From the NCBI GenBank assembly GCA_002436065.1, contig DIXP01000094.1, positions 17,788 through 81,787 of the forward strand: 64,000 bases of DNA. The letters run 5' to 3'. Made by a program: the position numbers and the translations under genes. The DNA comes from Chloroflexi bacterium UBA6077. Its GTDB lineage: Bacteria > Chloroflexota > UBA6077. Of this stretch, positions 56,700-64,000 are shown one piece after another. The notes beneath the pieces were generated by a model. The model saw only the letters and a program-made list of their open reading frames with translations, did no database searches and had not been told where the DNA came from. Position 1 is the first letter of the stretch, and the number at the start of each line of letters is the position of its first letter.

Positions 56700-58670
56700 T
56701 TAATCCTCCCCTTCCGCATGCCCAGAAGCCACCCAGGGGCCCAAGATGAAGGGCGCGTAGGCCCTACCCTGCCCACGGAAGAACTTCGTGAACAGCTCGT
56801 AGTACTCTAATCGGAGGGCCTGGATGCCCACGATCAGCCCCTCCAGCGCAATGATCAGCACATTCCCCAGGATTATCACCACCAGGTCTACACCCGGCAC
56901 GCCCCGTACCAGCCCTGCCAGGGCGAAGACGGTGAGCCCGAGCCCGATGTGCCCCAGGGCAAAGGCCCCTATCCTCAAGAACGACACAGTGTTGCTCACC
57001 AGTCGGATTACGAGGTCGAAGGTCTCAACGCCGGACTGGATCAGGTAGGCTCCCCCCTCCGCCTCCACCGGCCAACCGAGGGCGCCGGCGATAGGACCAT
57101 GGAGAAAGATGAGCAGCGCGGGCATCAGGATCAGCAAGACCAGCGCCCACCAGGTGAGCAGCGAGGGGGCCAGCAGCAGCAGCAGGACAGTCGCCACCAA
57201 ACCCCAGTAGAGCCACAGCCCTGCGAGGCCGTTCTGCCCGAAGAACAGCTCGACCCGATCCTCCCTCCTCCAGGCGCTGACGACACCCAAGACAAGCCCG
57301 ATACTCAACACCAGGACGCCCAGTGCGACGGCGATACCGATCAGTTGCAGCGGATCCTCCAGGGGGCGGAACCAGAGGGGAAAGATGATCTCCTCCGATC
57401 CGAAAATCTCGCCATACAGGACACCGAACAGCATGGAGGAGACCCCGCAGGCCGCTAGTATCCGCCCAAAGTCCCTCTGCCCCGCAAGAAGCCGCCCTGT
57501 CGCCAGCAGCACCCCAACCAGCGCCAGCACCAGGCCCTCGCCCAGATCGCCGAACATGGCCCCGAAGAAGAGCACGAAGAGCAACCCCGCCAGGGGTGTG
57601 GGGTCCAGGTCCCAGTAGTTGGGGATGCCATAGGTACGGGTAAGCACCTCAAACGGCCGGAGCAAGCGTGGGTTTCGTAGCTGCGTGGGCGCCTTCCCGG
57701 CCGCGCTGTCGTCTTCGGGGGTAGGCGTCTGGGTGGTCAGTACCGCTCGCCCCTCTGTCACATCCTCCACCCGATCAGCAAACCGCCCAAGCCGCTCCCT
57801 GGGCAACCAACCTGCCAGCACACGGGTCCGATTTGTTCGCCCCACCTGCTGCCAGAGCCTCACAACCCTGCCGTTGGTCTTCACCTCGGAGCCCATGGAC
57901 GACAACCGGTCACCCCACTGTTCTCGAAGTCGCTGCCGATGTAGCTCCGTCGCCTGAACCGCGTCCTCCAGGTCGGCCTTCCGCTCCTGGAGATGTACCC
58001 TCGCTTGGGCCGGAGTACCTGAGAATTCGGCGGGAATCTCCAACCGCTCCAGGTATGCACTCTGAAGCGCCCGATCCACCACCTCCCAGTCCTCACGGCG
58101 GGCGAATGCGAAGAGCAACAGCCGATCGCCCTCCCGTCTCGCCGCTGACAGCAGGTGCGGAATTCCCTGCAGGCTTTCCTCCAGCCGACGAAGGTTCTCC
58201 CGAGGCAGCAGCCCGAACGCGAAGGCCAGATGGTTCAACTCTCTCAGGCGAGCCAGATCTACCATTAGGCCGTCCAGCCTCGCCAGCAATGACTCCAGCC
58301 CCAGCCAGCGCGCCTGTTGACCCTGAAGGTCGTGTAACCGGGATTCCAGTTGCCTAATCTCTGGCTCCACCTGATCGAGCAAGCCCCTTGCCCGGCCCAC
58401 CGCCTCAGAAGGAGACACTTGGGAGGGCTCGGCGTCACCAATCTCCAGGCGGAGGGATTCGGCAATCCGGTCAAACCGGCGCTCAGTGCTGGAGTATTCA
58501 CCTGCCAGCCCATCGATCTCCGGCCATGCAAGGGGAGCGGACCAATCGCCGAGTCCTGTGGCCTCCACTGGATGGAGGACTCCCATCTCGCCCACTTGCG
58601 CGCTCAGCGCCTCCAGATCCCGGTCGAGCACCAGGAGCTCAATACGCACCATGGAAACCGGCGTGAACAT
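56700..58670 (-). CDS. atpI: V/A-type ATP synthase subunit I (a subunit)
   Basis: A 656-residue I subunit. An N-terminal cytosolic half with long coiled coils (about 20-330) is followed by seven or eight membrane helices starting at GLLFVLFFGAMFGDLGEGLVLAL. FLRIGAFALGHIGLGLTVF near the end has the helix that faces the ring; the proton-path Arg is expected in the RLVSNTVSFLRIG region. The ATG overlaps the C-subunit stop (TGATG). A longer frame upstream lies in the C gene. Confidence 0.93.
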   Translation of the reverse strand: MFTPVSMVRIELLVLDRDLEALSAQVGEMGVLHPVEATGLGDWSAPLAWPEIDGLAGEYSSTERRFDRIAESLRLEIGDAEPSQVSPSEAVGRARGLLDQVEPEIRQLESRLHDLQGQQARWLGLESLLARLDGLMVDLARLRELNHLAFAFGLLPRENLRRLEESLQGIPHLLSAARREGDRLLLFAFARREDWEVVDRALQSAYLERLEIPAEFSGTPAQARVHLQERKADLEDAVQATELHRQRLREQWGDRLSSMGSEVKTNGRVVRLWQQVGRTNRTRVLAGWLPRERLGRFADRVEDVTEGRAVLTTQTPTPEDDSAAGKAPTQLRNPRLLRPFEVLTRTYGIPNYWDLDPTPLAGLLFVLFFGAMFGDLGEGLVLALVGVLLATGRLLAGQRDFGRILAACGVSSMLFGVLYGEIFGSEEIIFPLWFRPLEDPLQLIGIAVALGVLVLSIGLVLGVVSAWRREDRVELFFGQNGLAGLWLYWGLVATVLLLLLAPSLLTWWALVLLILMPALLIFLHGPIAGALGWPVEAEGGAYLIQSGVETFDLVIRLVSNTVSFLRIGAFALGHIGLGLTVFALAGLVRGVPGVDLVVIILGNVLIIALEGLIVGIQALRLEYYELFTKFFRGQGRAYAPFILGPWVASGHAEGED

Positions 58671-59725
58671 CAGGAGATTCCCCAGAGGCGGCCCACAATG
58701 GACTCGGCCGTCCGATGGTATCGCTTGCCCTCCAGGATCGCTCTGAGATCGTGCACCTCGGCCTCCTTGAGCCACAGAAGGGCCAGGGCAAGTCCAAAGT
58801 GGAAGGGGTTCCCCACCAGTGCCGAGCGGGCAACGCGCACCAGGTATCGCTGTAGCTCCAGACCGGCCTGCTCAACCGGATCGCGGACATTGGCTAGGTC
58901 GGACAGGAGGCTCCGATAGGGCTCGGGAAGGGTGGCGGTGATCCCGTCAATGGTTGTAGCGGAGGCTGCCCTGCGGATCGTATCGCCGCTCAATCGCCGG
59001 CCGTATGGCAGGGTGTAGTTGTAGATCTCCTCGGGAGAGAGGTTGTGAACCAGGCGGTATCGAACGATCCAGTCGACGTTCAGGAGATCGTAACGAACCC
59101 CCATCATCCGCTCGGCCATGTCCTTGTCATGGGCGGGGAGTCTCTCCAGGGACAGCCACAGTCGACGGTAGTAGTCAAGGTCCAGAGCAATCTCCACCGA
59201 AAAGAGGGAGCCCTCGGTGCTGAAGCGAGGTAGGGCGTTCCGCAGCACCCGGCCGTAATCGGTATCGTCCAGCACCGAGGCCGCCGCCTCCACATCCTCG
59301 GCCGCAAGCAGCTCCTCAGTGGGGAGATGGGAGATCGACCCCAGGGACAGCAGCAGGGGACGCAGGGCAGCCGCCGGTTCGCCTCGCACCTTGCCGCGCA
59401 GGATGGCCTTCAGGTTGTCCAGCTCCAGCCGCCGCGCCATCTCCAGGACGAACGCGCCCTGCTCACCCCCAAGTATGGCAGCAGTTCGGCGATACACCTC
59501 CAGCAGGCTCTCCGCCAGTGCCCTCTCCGCCGCGGGCAGGGCTATGGGGCCCTCCAGCAGCGGGCTCACCCTATCCTGGTATGGGGAATCCTGGAGGGAT
59601 CTAAGCACCGATTCCTGGTCAGGCGAGGCGGCCAACGCCCGCAACTGCTCGGGTGTGAGCAGCCGGGAGATCATGCCCCTCAACTCGGCGTTCGGTCTTG
59701 AGTAGCGCAGAACCCTCTGGATCAC
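58670..59725 (-). CDS. atpC: V/A-type ATP synthase subunit C (d subunit)
   Basis: A 351-residue C/d subunit, the funnel that joins the central stalk to the ring. It has AELRGMISRLLTPEQLRALAAS near the N-terminus, DNLKAILRGKVRG in the middle, and HDLRAILEGKRYH at the C-terminus, repeats of one helical motif typical of the family. It overlaps the G/H gene by four bases and I by one. Confidence 0.9.
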   Translation of the reverse strand: MIQRVLRYSRPNAELRGMISRLLTPEQLRALAASPDQESVLRSLQDSPYQDRVSPLLEGPIALPAAERALAESLLEVYRRTAAILGGEQGAFVLEMARRLELDNLKAILRGKVRGEPAAALRPLLLSLGSISHLPTEELLAAEDVEAAASVLDDTDYGRVLRNALPRFSTEGSLFSVEIALDLDYYRRLWLSLERLPAHDKDMAERMMGVRYDLLNVDWIVRYRLVHNLSPEEIYNYTLPYGRRLSGDTIRRAASATTIDGITATLPEPYRSLLSDLANVRDPVEQAGLELQRYLVRVARSALVGNPFHFGLALALLWLKEAEVHDLRAILEGKRYHRTAESIVGRLWGIS

Positions 59726-60096
59726 ACGGCTTTTCCTAGAGGAGGTTTCTCGCCACCCTCGGCCATCTCATCGTCCCCACCCATGAGCCGGGTGACGACG
59801 AACCGGACCGCCTCATCCATTCGTCCCTGCGCGGACCGCTCCAGTTCAGCAAGTCGCCCGTCGGCTTGGGACAGCCGTAGGTCTCGGTCCGCCTCGGCCC
59901 TGGTCCTGGTCTCCGCCAGCAGGGCCTCCGCACGCCGCCGGGCATCGGCGAGGACCTCCTGGCGGGCCGCCTTCACATCCTCGGACCCCTTCGTCCGGAT
60001 CGCGCGAGCCTCCTCCTGGGCTCTTCGGAGGATAGCATCCGCCTCCTGTTCCAGAGCCAGCATCTCTTCCACCGCATATTGGAGATCGCCTGGCAT
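59722..60096 (-). CDS. V/A-type ATP synthase subunit G/H (coiled coil)
   Basis: A 124-residue, almost wholly helical protein (VEEMLALEQEADAILRRAQEEARAI...), with Glu/Arg/Ala heptads to about residue 95, then a conserved VRFVVTRLMG-like end. It is the partner of subunit E in the peripheral stalk. First gene of the nine-gene operon G/H-C-I-K-F-E-A-B-D. The GHMP kinase gene ends only 32 bases upstream, so the operon may be read from further up. Confidence 0.85.
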   Translation of the reverse strand: MPGDLQYAVEEMLALEQEADAILRRAQEEARAIRTKGSEDVKAARQEVLADARRRAEALLAETRTRAEADRDLRLSQADGRLAELERSAQGRMDEAVRFVVTRLMGGDDEMAEGGEKPPLGKAV

Positions 60097-60128
60097 AGAG
60101 GCTGTCCCTTCGAACCTCCCGATCAGCC

Positions 60129-61205
60129 CTACCTGGTCGGGAGGTCCTCCCCTCTCGTGCGGTCAAGGATCCATTGGTCCGAGCCCGCCGCCATTTCCTC
60201 GCTGTTCAGCAGGATATGGGCCCCAAGAAAGTCGAACTGAAAGCGAATCTGGTACAGTCCTTCAGCTCGAAGACGGCTGGCCAGCTCGCCCTGACGCTCA
60301 ACAGGACAGTAGAGCAGGAGGAAGCCGCCTCCACCTGCTCCGGTAACCTTGCCTCCCAGGGCACCTGTCTCCTTGGCCAACTGATACCACCGGTCTATCG
60401 ACTCGTTGGTCACGGTGCTGGCCAGCCGTTTCTTCTGCTGCCAGGCGAGGTCCAGTAGAGCCCCCATGGCCGAGAGGTTTCCTCGTTCCAATTCAGCGCG
60501 CATCTGGACGGCCATCTCCTTGATGGCGTGAAGGGAGTCCAAGACCACCCGATCCCCGCGAGTGGTCGACTCCCGCTGCTGGCGAAGGATCGTCGACGAG
60601 CTGCGCGAGCTGCCCATGAAGAACAGCATCAGCCCCTGCTCCAACTCCTTCACCCTCTCGTAGGGTAAGTTGAGCGGCTCCACGGTGGTCTGCCCCTCCG
60701 AGAAACTGATCACGTTGATGCCACCGAAGGCAGATGCGTACTGGTCCTGCTTCCCTATGGGCATGCCCAGCCTCTCGATCTCCAGTCGCGAAGCCAACTC
60801 GGCCAACGCCTGCCTGGACAGCTGCATCCCTCGCTTGGCGGCGAGCGCCAGGCTGAGACAGACGGCGGCGGCGCTGGAGGATCCCAGTCCTGTCCCGGGA
60901 GGGATCTCGGACGCCATGAACACGTCGTGGCCGGCAGGCAGTCCGAAGTGATCGACCGCCGCCTTTGGGAGGGCGAGATTGCCATCCCACACCAGGTCCT
61001 GTACTCGCTCCTGACTATGGAAGGTGCCATAGTTCGCCGATATCAGCTGCAGGCTCTGAGAGCCGCTCTCCGATATTACTGTGTAGAAGTACTTGTCTAT
61101 GGCGGCACTGACCACGAGGCCGCCATACTTGGCATAGTATGCCTCAAGGTCGGTCCCTCCACCCCCAAAGCTTATACGCATGGGTGCGCGTGCTATCAAT
61201 GGCAA
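60129..61205 (-). CDS. GHMP sugar kinase, HddA-like
   Basis: A 358-residue GHMP kinase. The substrate motif is ARAPMRISFGGGGTDLEAY at the N-terminus, the ATP loop is PPGTGLGSSSAAAVCLSLAL, and the third motif is KVTGAGGGGFLLLYC. This matches D-glycero-D-manno-heptose 7-phosphate kinase (HddA) and related fucokinase-like enzymes. The start is a TTG five bases after AAGGGAGGG; the frame upstream runs into a repeat element. Neighbouring SDR and glycosyltransferases suggest a nucleotide-sugar role. The exact sugar is not fixed by sequence. Confidence 0.85.
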   Translation of the reverse strand: MPLIARAPMRISFGGGGTDLEAYYAKYGGLVVSAAIDKYFYTVISESGSQSLQLISANYGTFHSQERVQDLVWDGNLALPKAAVDHFGLPAGHDVFMASEIPPGTGLGSSSAAAVCLSLALAAKRGMQLSRQALAELASRLEIERLGMPIGKQDQYASAFGGINVISFSEGQTTVEPLNLPYERVKELEQGLMLFFMGSSRSSSTILRQQRESTTRGDRVVLDSLHAIKEMAVQMRAELERGNLSAMGALLDLAWQQKKRLASTVTNESIDRWYQLAKETGALGGKVTGAGGGGFLLLYCPVERQGELASRLRAEGLYQIRFQFDFLGAHILLNSEEMAAGSDQWILDRTRGEDLPTR

Positions 61206-61246
61206 CGCTTCCCTCCCTTCGGTAGGCAAGCAAGAGACCATATTGG

Positions 61247-61300
61247 GTTTGGGGACACCCCAAACCCCGACGGGGGGCATCTGCCCCCTGTCCCCCCCGC
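61247..61300. repeat. GC-rich repeat between SDR and GHMP kinase genes
   Basis: TTTGGGGACACCCCAAACCC then CGACGGGGGGCATCTGCCCC. It is a near copy of the element between the FecR-like and rel genes and contains two small GGGG/CCCC palindromes. Confidence 0.75.
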
Positions 61301-61303
61301 CTC

Positions 61304-62035
61304 TTAGGGCCAGGAGGTCTCACTGAGCGGTGTGACGATCACTTCCTGCACGGCGCACTCGGCCGGTTGGGCAAGAACGAACAGGATTGTCCGCGCCACG
61401 TTGTACGGATCCTGGAGCTTGGTCGGGTCGGGCGGCGGATCCAGCCTGTCGAAGAAGTGGGTCCGCATCCCTCCGGGCACCAGGGCCGTCGCCTTGACCC
61501 CGAAAGGCCGACCTTCCACCCCCAGGGCTCGAGTGAAACCCAGCAGCCCCCACTTGGAGGCGTGGTAGGCCGAGGCGTTGCTCCAGGCCCTCTTGGCTGC
61601 GGTGGAGGCTATGTTGACAATGTGCCCTCCCCCTTGCCGCTCCATGATGGGCAAGACCGCCTTGGCGAAGAGGAAGGCGGCCCTCAAGTTGACGCCGATC
61701 ACCCGGTCCCACTGGTCTACGGTCATCTCCGATATGGGTAGCACATAGTCGGTCCCGGCGTTGTTGATCACGAAGTCGATCCGCCCGAAGGCTTCCAGGG
61801 CCTCCCCGACGGCCCTCTCGACCTGGTGGGCGTCGCCCACATCCACCCCCAGCGCGATGGAGTCGGCCCTCTCTCCCCTCAGGACAGTGGCCACCCGCTC
61901 GGCGCGTTCTATATCCAGATCAACCACTGCGACCGATACGCCGGCCCTCACCAGGAGGGTGGCGGTAGCCTCACCGAGGCCGCTGCCCGCTCCCGTCACG
62001 ATGGCCGCTTTTCCCTGCAATGCTTCTTCCAGCAA
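61304..62035 (-). CDS. Short-chain dehydrogenase/reductase
   Basis: A 243-residue SDR. NAD(P) motif AIVTGAGSGLGEATA at the N-terminus (TGxxxGxG), DVDVGDAHQ, NNAGTDYVLP, catalytic Ser in VNIASTAA, and YHASK (Tyr/Lys). It starts at a TTG with AGGAGG six bases upstream; upstream codons come from the palindromic repeat. Asp at the end of beta-2 (VVDLDIERAE) favours NAD over NADP. It sits between the GHMP kinase and two glycosyltransferases, so a sugar substrate is possible. Alcohol or fatty-acid substrates cannot be excluded. Confidence 0.88.
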   Translation of the reverse strand: MLEEALQGKAAIVTGAGSGLGEATATLLVRAGVSVAVVDLDIERAERVATVLRGERADSIALGVDVGDAHQVERAVGEALEAFGRIDFVINNAGTDYVLPISEMTVDQWDRVIGVNLRAAFLFAKAVLPIMERQGGGHIVNIASTAAKRAWSNASAYHASKWGLLGFTRALGVEGRPFGVKATALVPGGMRTHFFDRLDPPPDPTKLQDPYNVARTILFVLAQPAECAVQEVIVTPLSETSWP

Positions 62036-62049
62036 CTCTATCCTCCTCA

Positions 62050-62192
62050 ATCCGTAGTGCAGGGCGCTCTGCCCTGCCGTCCGGTTGCCCTGCCTTGCGC
62101 CGTTGCCCATGGGTCCGGGTGCGGGCGGAGAGCAGGTGGTTAGGCGCATGTACACCAACGGGTGGCAGGGCACAGGGCCCTGCACTACGGGT
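62050..62192. repeat. Long inverted repeat upstream of the SDR gene
   Basis: GTAGTGCAGGGCGCTCTGCC and GGCAGGGCACAGGGCCCTGC, the latter ending in ACTAC, form the ends of a 140-base inverted repeat. A shorter relative lies after hisF. It fills the gap between the SDR gene and the GT2 gene, both on the minus strand. There is no gene in it. Confidence 0.75.
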
Positions 62193-62234
62193 CCAATCCA
62201 GTCCGGCGCATTGCCAGACGTCGTCGCATATGAG

Positions 62235-63059
62235 CTACTTACCCTCCCCCGTCAGTCTCCTGAACAGTGAGGTGGCGTTGACCTTTCGGTCCTCGACGAG
62301 GGTAGGGAGTTCCAAGTGGTAGGTCCCACTGGGCAGGATTCCGCACCCTCCATACTTCCTCAGCAGGAGGAACTGCACCAACACCTCCTCCCCAGCGTGC
62401 CGCGGGGGCAGTTGGCCCCACCAGGAGAATCCGCCGACGTCCAGCAGCTTCGCCCGGTCGTACAGCACGTTGGCCCCACCCACCCACGCCACCTTGTAGA
62501 GCACCGGCTCCGTGCCCTTAACCAGCCTCGCGGCCAGATGAAGCGGATTGGCCGCGTTGTTGACCTTGTGCCGATCCCAGGGCAGACTGTCCCAGTCGAA
62601 GGGCTCCGGCTGCACCGGCCCCTCCCACAGCTCGATGTCTTGCTGATGCGGCCGTACGTCCTCCAGGTAGCTCAATCCGGTCGCGGCGCAGCCCACAAAG
62701 CCACAGCCTTCGCGCCGAATCACCCCAAGCATTCTCTCCATCACCTCGGGTTCCAACAGCACATCATCGTCCAGGAAATGGACGTAGTCCGCGTCGCTCT
62801 GGGACAGGAGGAAATGCCTCTGCTCGGCCATCCCCTTCCTCGGCAGGTGGCGGAACAGCCGCACCCGCCTGCCCCGGTAGCGAAAGGCTCGGACTATGGT
62901 CTGTATCTCGGCAGAGTCCAGCATCTCTTCGTCATCACCCTGTTCCGAGATCACCAGGTCAAACTCCCTGTAGCTTTGCCCAAACAGGCTGGCCAAAACC
63001 ACCGCCAATCCAGTCTTCCTGCCGCCACTCGGAATCAGCACCTCCACCACAGGAGCCAC
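62235..63059 (-). CDS. GT2 family glycosyltransferase
   Basis: A 274-residue GT-A glycosyltransferase. It starts VVEVLIPSGGRKTGLAVVLASL, has VISEQGDDEEM in place of the usual NDGS loop, and the metal motif in VHFLDDDVLLEPEVM. WVGGANVLYDRAKLLDVGGF is the typical acceptor-side stretch, with HAGEEVLVQF after it. There is no membrane helix, so it acts on a soluble or membrane-bound acceptor from the cytosol. It lies 13 bases after the GT4 gene. Donor unknown. Confidence 0.82.
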   Translation of the reverse strand: MAPVVEVLIPSGGRKTGLAVVLASLFGQSYREFDLVISEQGDDEEMLDSAEIQTIVRAFRYRGRRVRLFRHLPRKGMAEQRHFLLSQSDADYVHFLDDDVLLEPEVMERMLGVIRREGCGFVGCAATGLSYLEDVRPHQQDIELWEGPVQPEPFDWDSLPWDRHKVNNAANPLHLAARLVKGTEPVLYKVAWVGGANVLYDRAKLLDVGGFSWWGQLPPRHAGEEVLVQFLLLRKYGGCGILPSGTYHLELPTLVEDRKVNATSLFRRLTGEGK

Positions 63060-63072
63060 AGTCGCCTCCCCG

Positions 63073-64000
63073 CTATGACAGCTGCTTGCCTATTTTCGTC
63101 GGGGGGCTCAGTTCGCCCCTGTGTATGGCTGCTTTCCCGTTGCGCTTGGGAGCCTGGGATTTCTCGGCAGGCCAATTCCTCAGCAGGGATTCGTACAGCT
63201 CAACCGTCCGCTCCCCCACCTTCTGCCATGTGAACAGCCGCTCCACCCTCGAGCGAGCCGCCCGGCCCATCCGGTTGTTCAGGGCGCGGTCGGCCACCAG
63301 ACGCTCCATCTGTTCGGCAAGAACGACCGGAGACTTAGCCGGAACCAGGAACCCCGTCTCGCCGTCAGCCACCGTGAACTTGATGCCACCTACCTCGGAC
63401 CCTATGACGGGAGTGCCACAGGCCATCGCCTCCAGCGGCGTGAGCCCAAACGGCTCGTACCAAGGGGTGGATATGCTCACGTTGGCGGCAGAGTAGAAAG
63501 TCTTGAGGGCGTGTTGAGGCCGCTTCCCCGGGAACTCCACCAGCGAGCGAATCCCAAATCCCTCCGCCATCTGAGCCAACCGGCGAATCTCCGGTGTCTG
63601 CATGGGATCACCATCTGTCGTCTCGCCACCCACGATCAGCAACCGCATTGGGGCCTGGACCCGCTTCGTCAGGAGGGAGAATGCCTCGACCACGTTGTCT
63701 ATTCCCTTTCGAGGCAGCATGCGCCCCACGTACAGGGCGATCCACTCGTTCTGTTTCAAGCCCAGTTCAGCCCGTGCCTGATCCCTCGCCATCGGCCGGA
63801 ACGCTTCGATATCCACAGCGGAGGGAATGACCTCTATCTTGGCGGGATCGGCATCGTACAGGGTCACCAGTTCGTGCATCTCGTGGGGGCATTGAGCGAT
63901 GATTCGGTCCACCCCTTCGATGACGCTGTACTCCACCGCTATCCTGTCTTCAGGGCTGGTGTCAGCATCCCCCTGATACTGCCGCTTCACCTTGCCCAGG
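63073..64000 (-). CDS. GT4 glycosyltransferase (partial, 5' end outside window)
   Basis: The C-terminal 309 or so residues of a GT-B enzyme; the frame is open through the right edge, where ...LGKVKRQYQ matches the LGxxK motif of sucrose-phosphate-synthase/MshA-like GT4 proteins. Further features are RIIAQCPHE, VIPSAVDIEAFRP, YVGRMLPRKGIDNVVEAF, and the donor-binding WYEPFGLTPLEAMACGTPV with the EX7E Glu pair. The C-terminal tail is basic (APKRNGKAAIHRG). Similarity to MshA-type enzymes is suggestive given the inositol genes at 40 kb, but the specificity is not proven. Confidence 0.82.
   Translation of the reverse strand, partial: LGKVKRQYQGDADTSPEDRIAVEYSVIEGVDRIIAQCPHEMHELVTLYDADPAKIEVIPSAVDIEAFRPMARDQARAELGLKQNEWIALYVGRMLPRKGIDNVVEAFSLLTKRVQAPMRLLIVGGETTDGDPMQTPEIRRLAQMAEGFGIRSLVEFPGKRPQHALKTFYSAANVSISTPWYEPFGLTPLEAMACGTPVIGSEVGGIKFTVADGETGFLVPAKSPVVLAEQMERLVADRALNNRMGRAARSRVERLFTWQKVGERTVELYESLLRNWPAEKSQAPKRNGKAAIHRGELSPPTKIGKQLS

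Noticed and set aside
32437..62192. Interspersed repeats as insertion sequences
   Set aside because: Each is under 200 bases, has no transposase and no target-site duplication that I could see, so I call them non-coding repeats only.

Overview
This window is a dense, GC-rich (about 60%) bacterial chromosome segment with about 60 protein genes and one tRNA. I see no transposase, integrase, phage gene or CRISPR array. The gene mix best fits Chloroflexota, possibly a Dehalococcoidia- or Anaerolineae-like lineage, but this is inference and no marker here settles it. The arguments are: no lipopolysaccharide or outer-membrane genes; a complete V/A-type ATPase operon; an inositol-phospholipid operon of actinobacterial style; the PrkA/DUF444/SpoVR set; a 1,400-residue CoA-dehydratase activase; and many TTG/GTG starts with good Shine-Dalgarno sites.

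Layout, left to right. 1-6.5 kb: a degenerate response-regulator receiver, a CbiX-type chelatase, and the prkA-DUF444-spoVR stress operon (minus strand). 6.5-10 kb: a GT39-like membrane glycosyltransferase and mnmG. 10-16.8 kb (plus): a glycan cluster with GDP-mannose pyrophosphorylase, GT39-like and GtrB-like glycosyltransferases, a WecD-like acetyltransferase, a WecE-like sugar aminotransferase and a methyltransferase, closed by a perfect 22-bp palindrome. 16.9-21.4 kb (minus): secF, secD, def and an M20 deacylase. 21.5-25.8 kb (plus): the fused activase. 25.8-28.4 kb (minus): queA, ruvB and a PH/GRAM-like protein. 28.7-32.4 kb (plus): a secreted glucosaminidase, tgt, a 48-residue Lys-rich protein and a FecR-like membrane protein. 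32.5-34.9 kb (minus): rel and tRNA-Arg(CCG). 35-36.5 kb: an ACT-domain malic enzyme.

36.8-41.5 kb (minus) is the most notable block: ino1, two LpxL/PatA-type acyltransferases, a PimA-like mannosyltransferase and a CDP-alcohol phosphotransferase, all overlapping or nearly touching. Together they look like a pathway from glucose-6-phosphate to acylated phosphatidylinositol mannosides. The mannose-1-phosphate guanylyltransferase at 10.2 kb could supply GDP-mannose. 41.8-45.9 kb (plus): endonuclease V, prfB with a programmed +1 frameshift, and hisH-hisA-hisF. 46-51.3 kb: a YqhQ-like protein, rpmE, rpmA, rplU, a small membrane protein, a paired radical-SAM system and a Usp protein. 51.4-60.1 kb (minus): the nine-gene V/A-ATPase operon. 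60.1-64 kb (minus): a GHMP sugar kinase, an SDR dehydrogenase and two glycosyltransferases, the last cut by the window edge.

Several families of short palindromic repeats lie between convergent genes. Two copies of one family appear to be translated in frame, inside the activase and at the C-terminus of MnmG.
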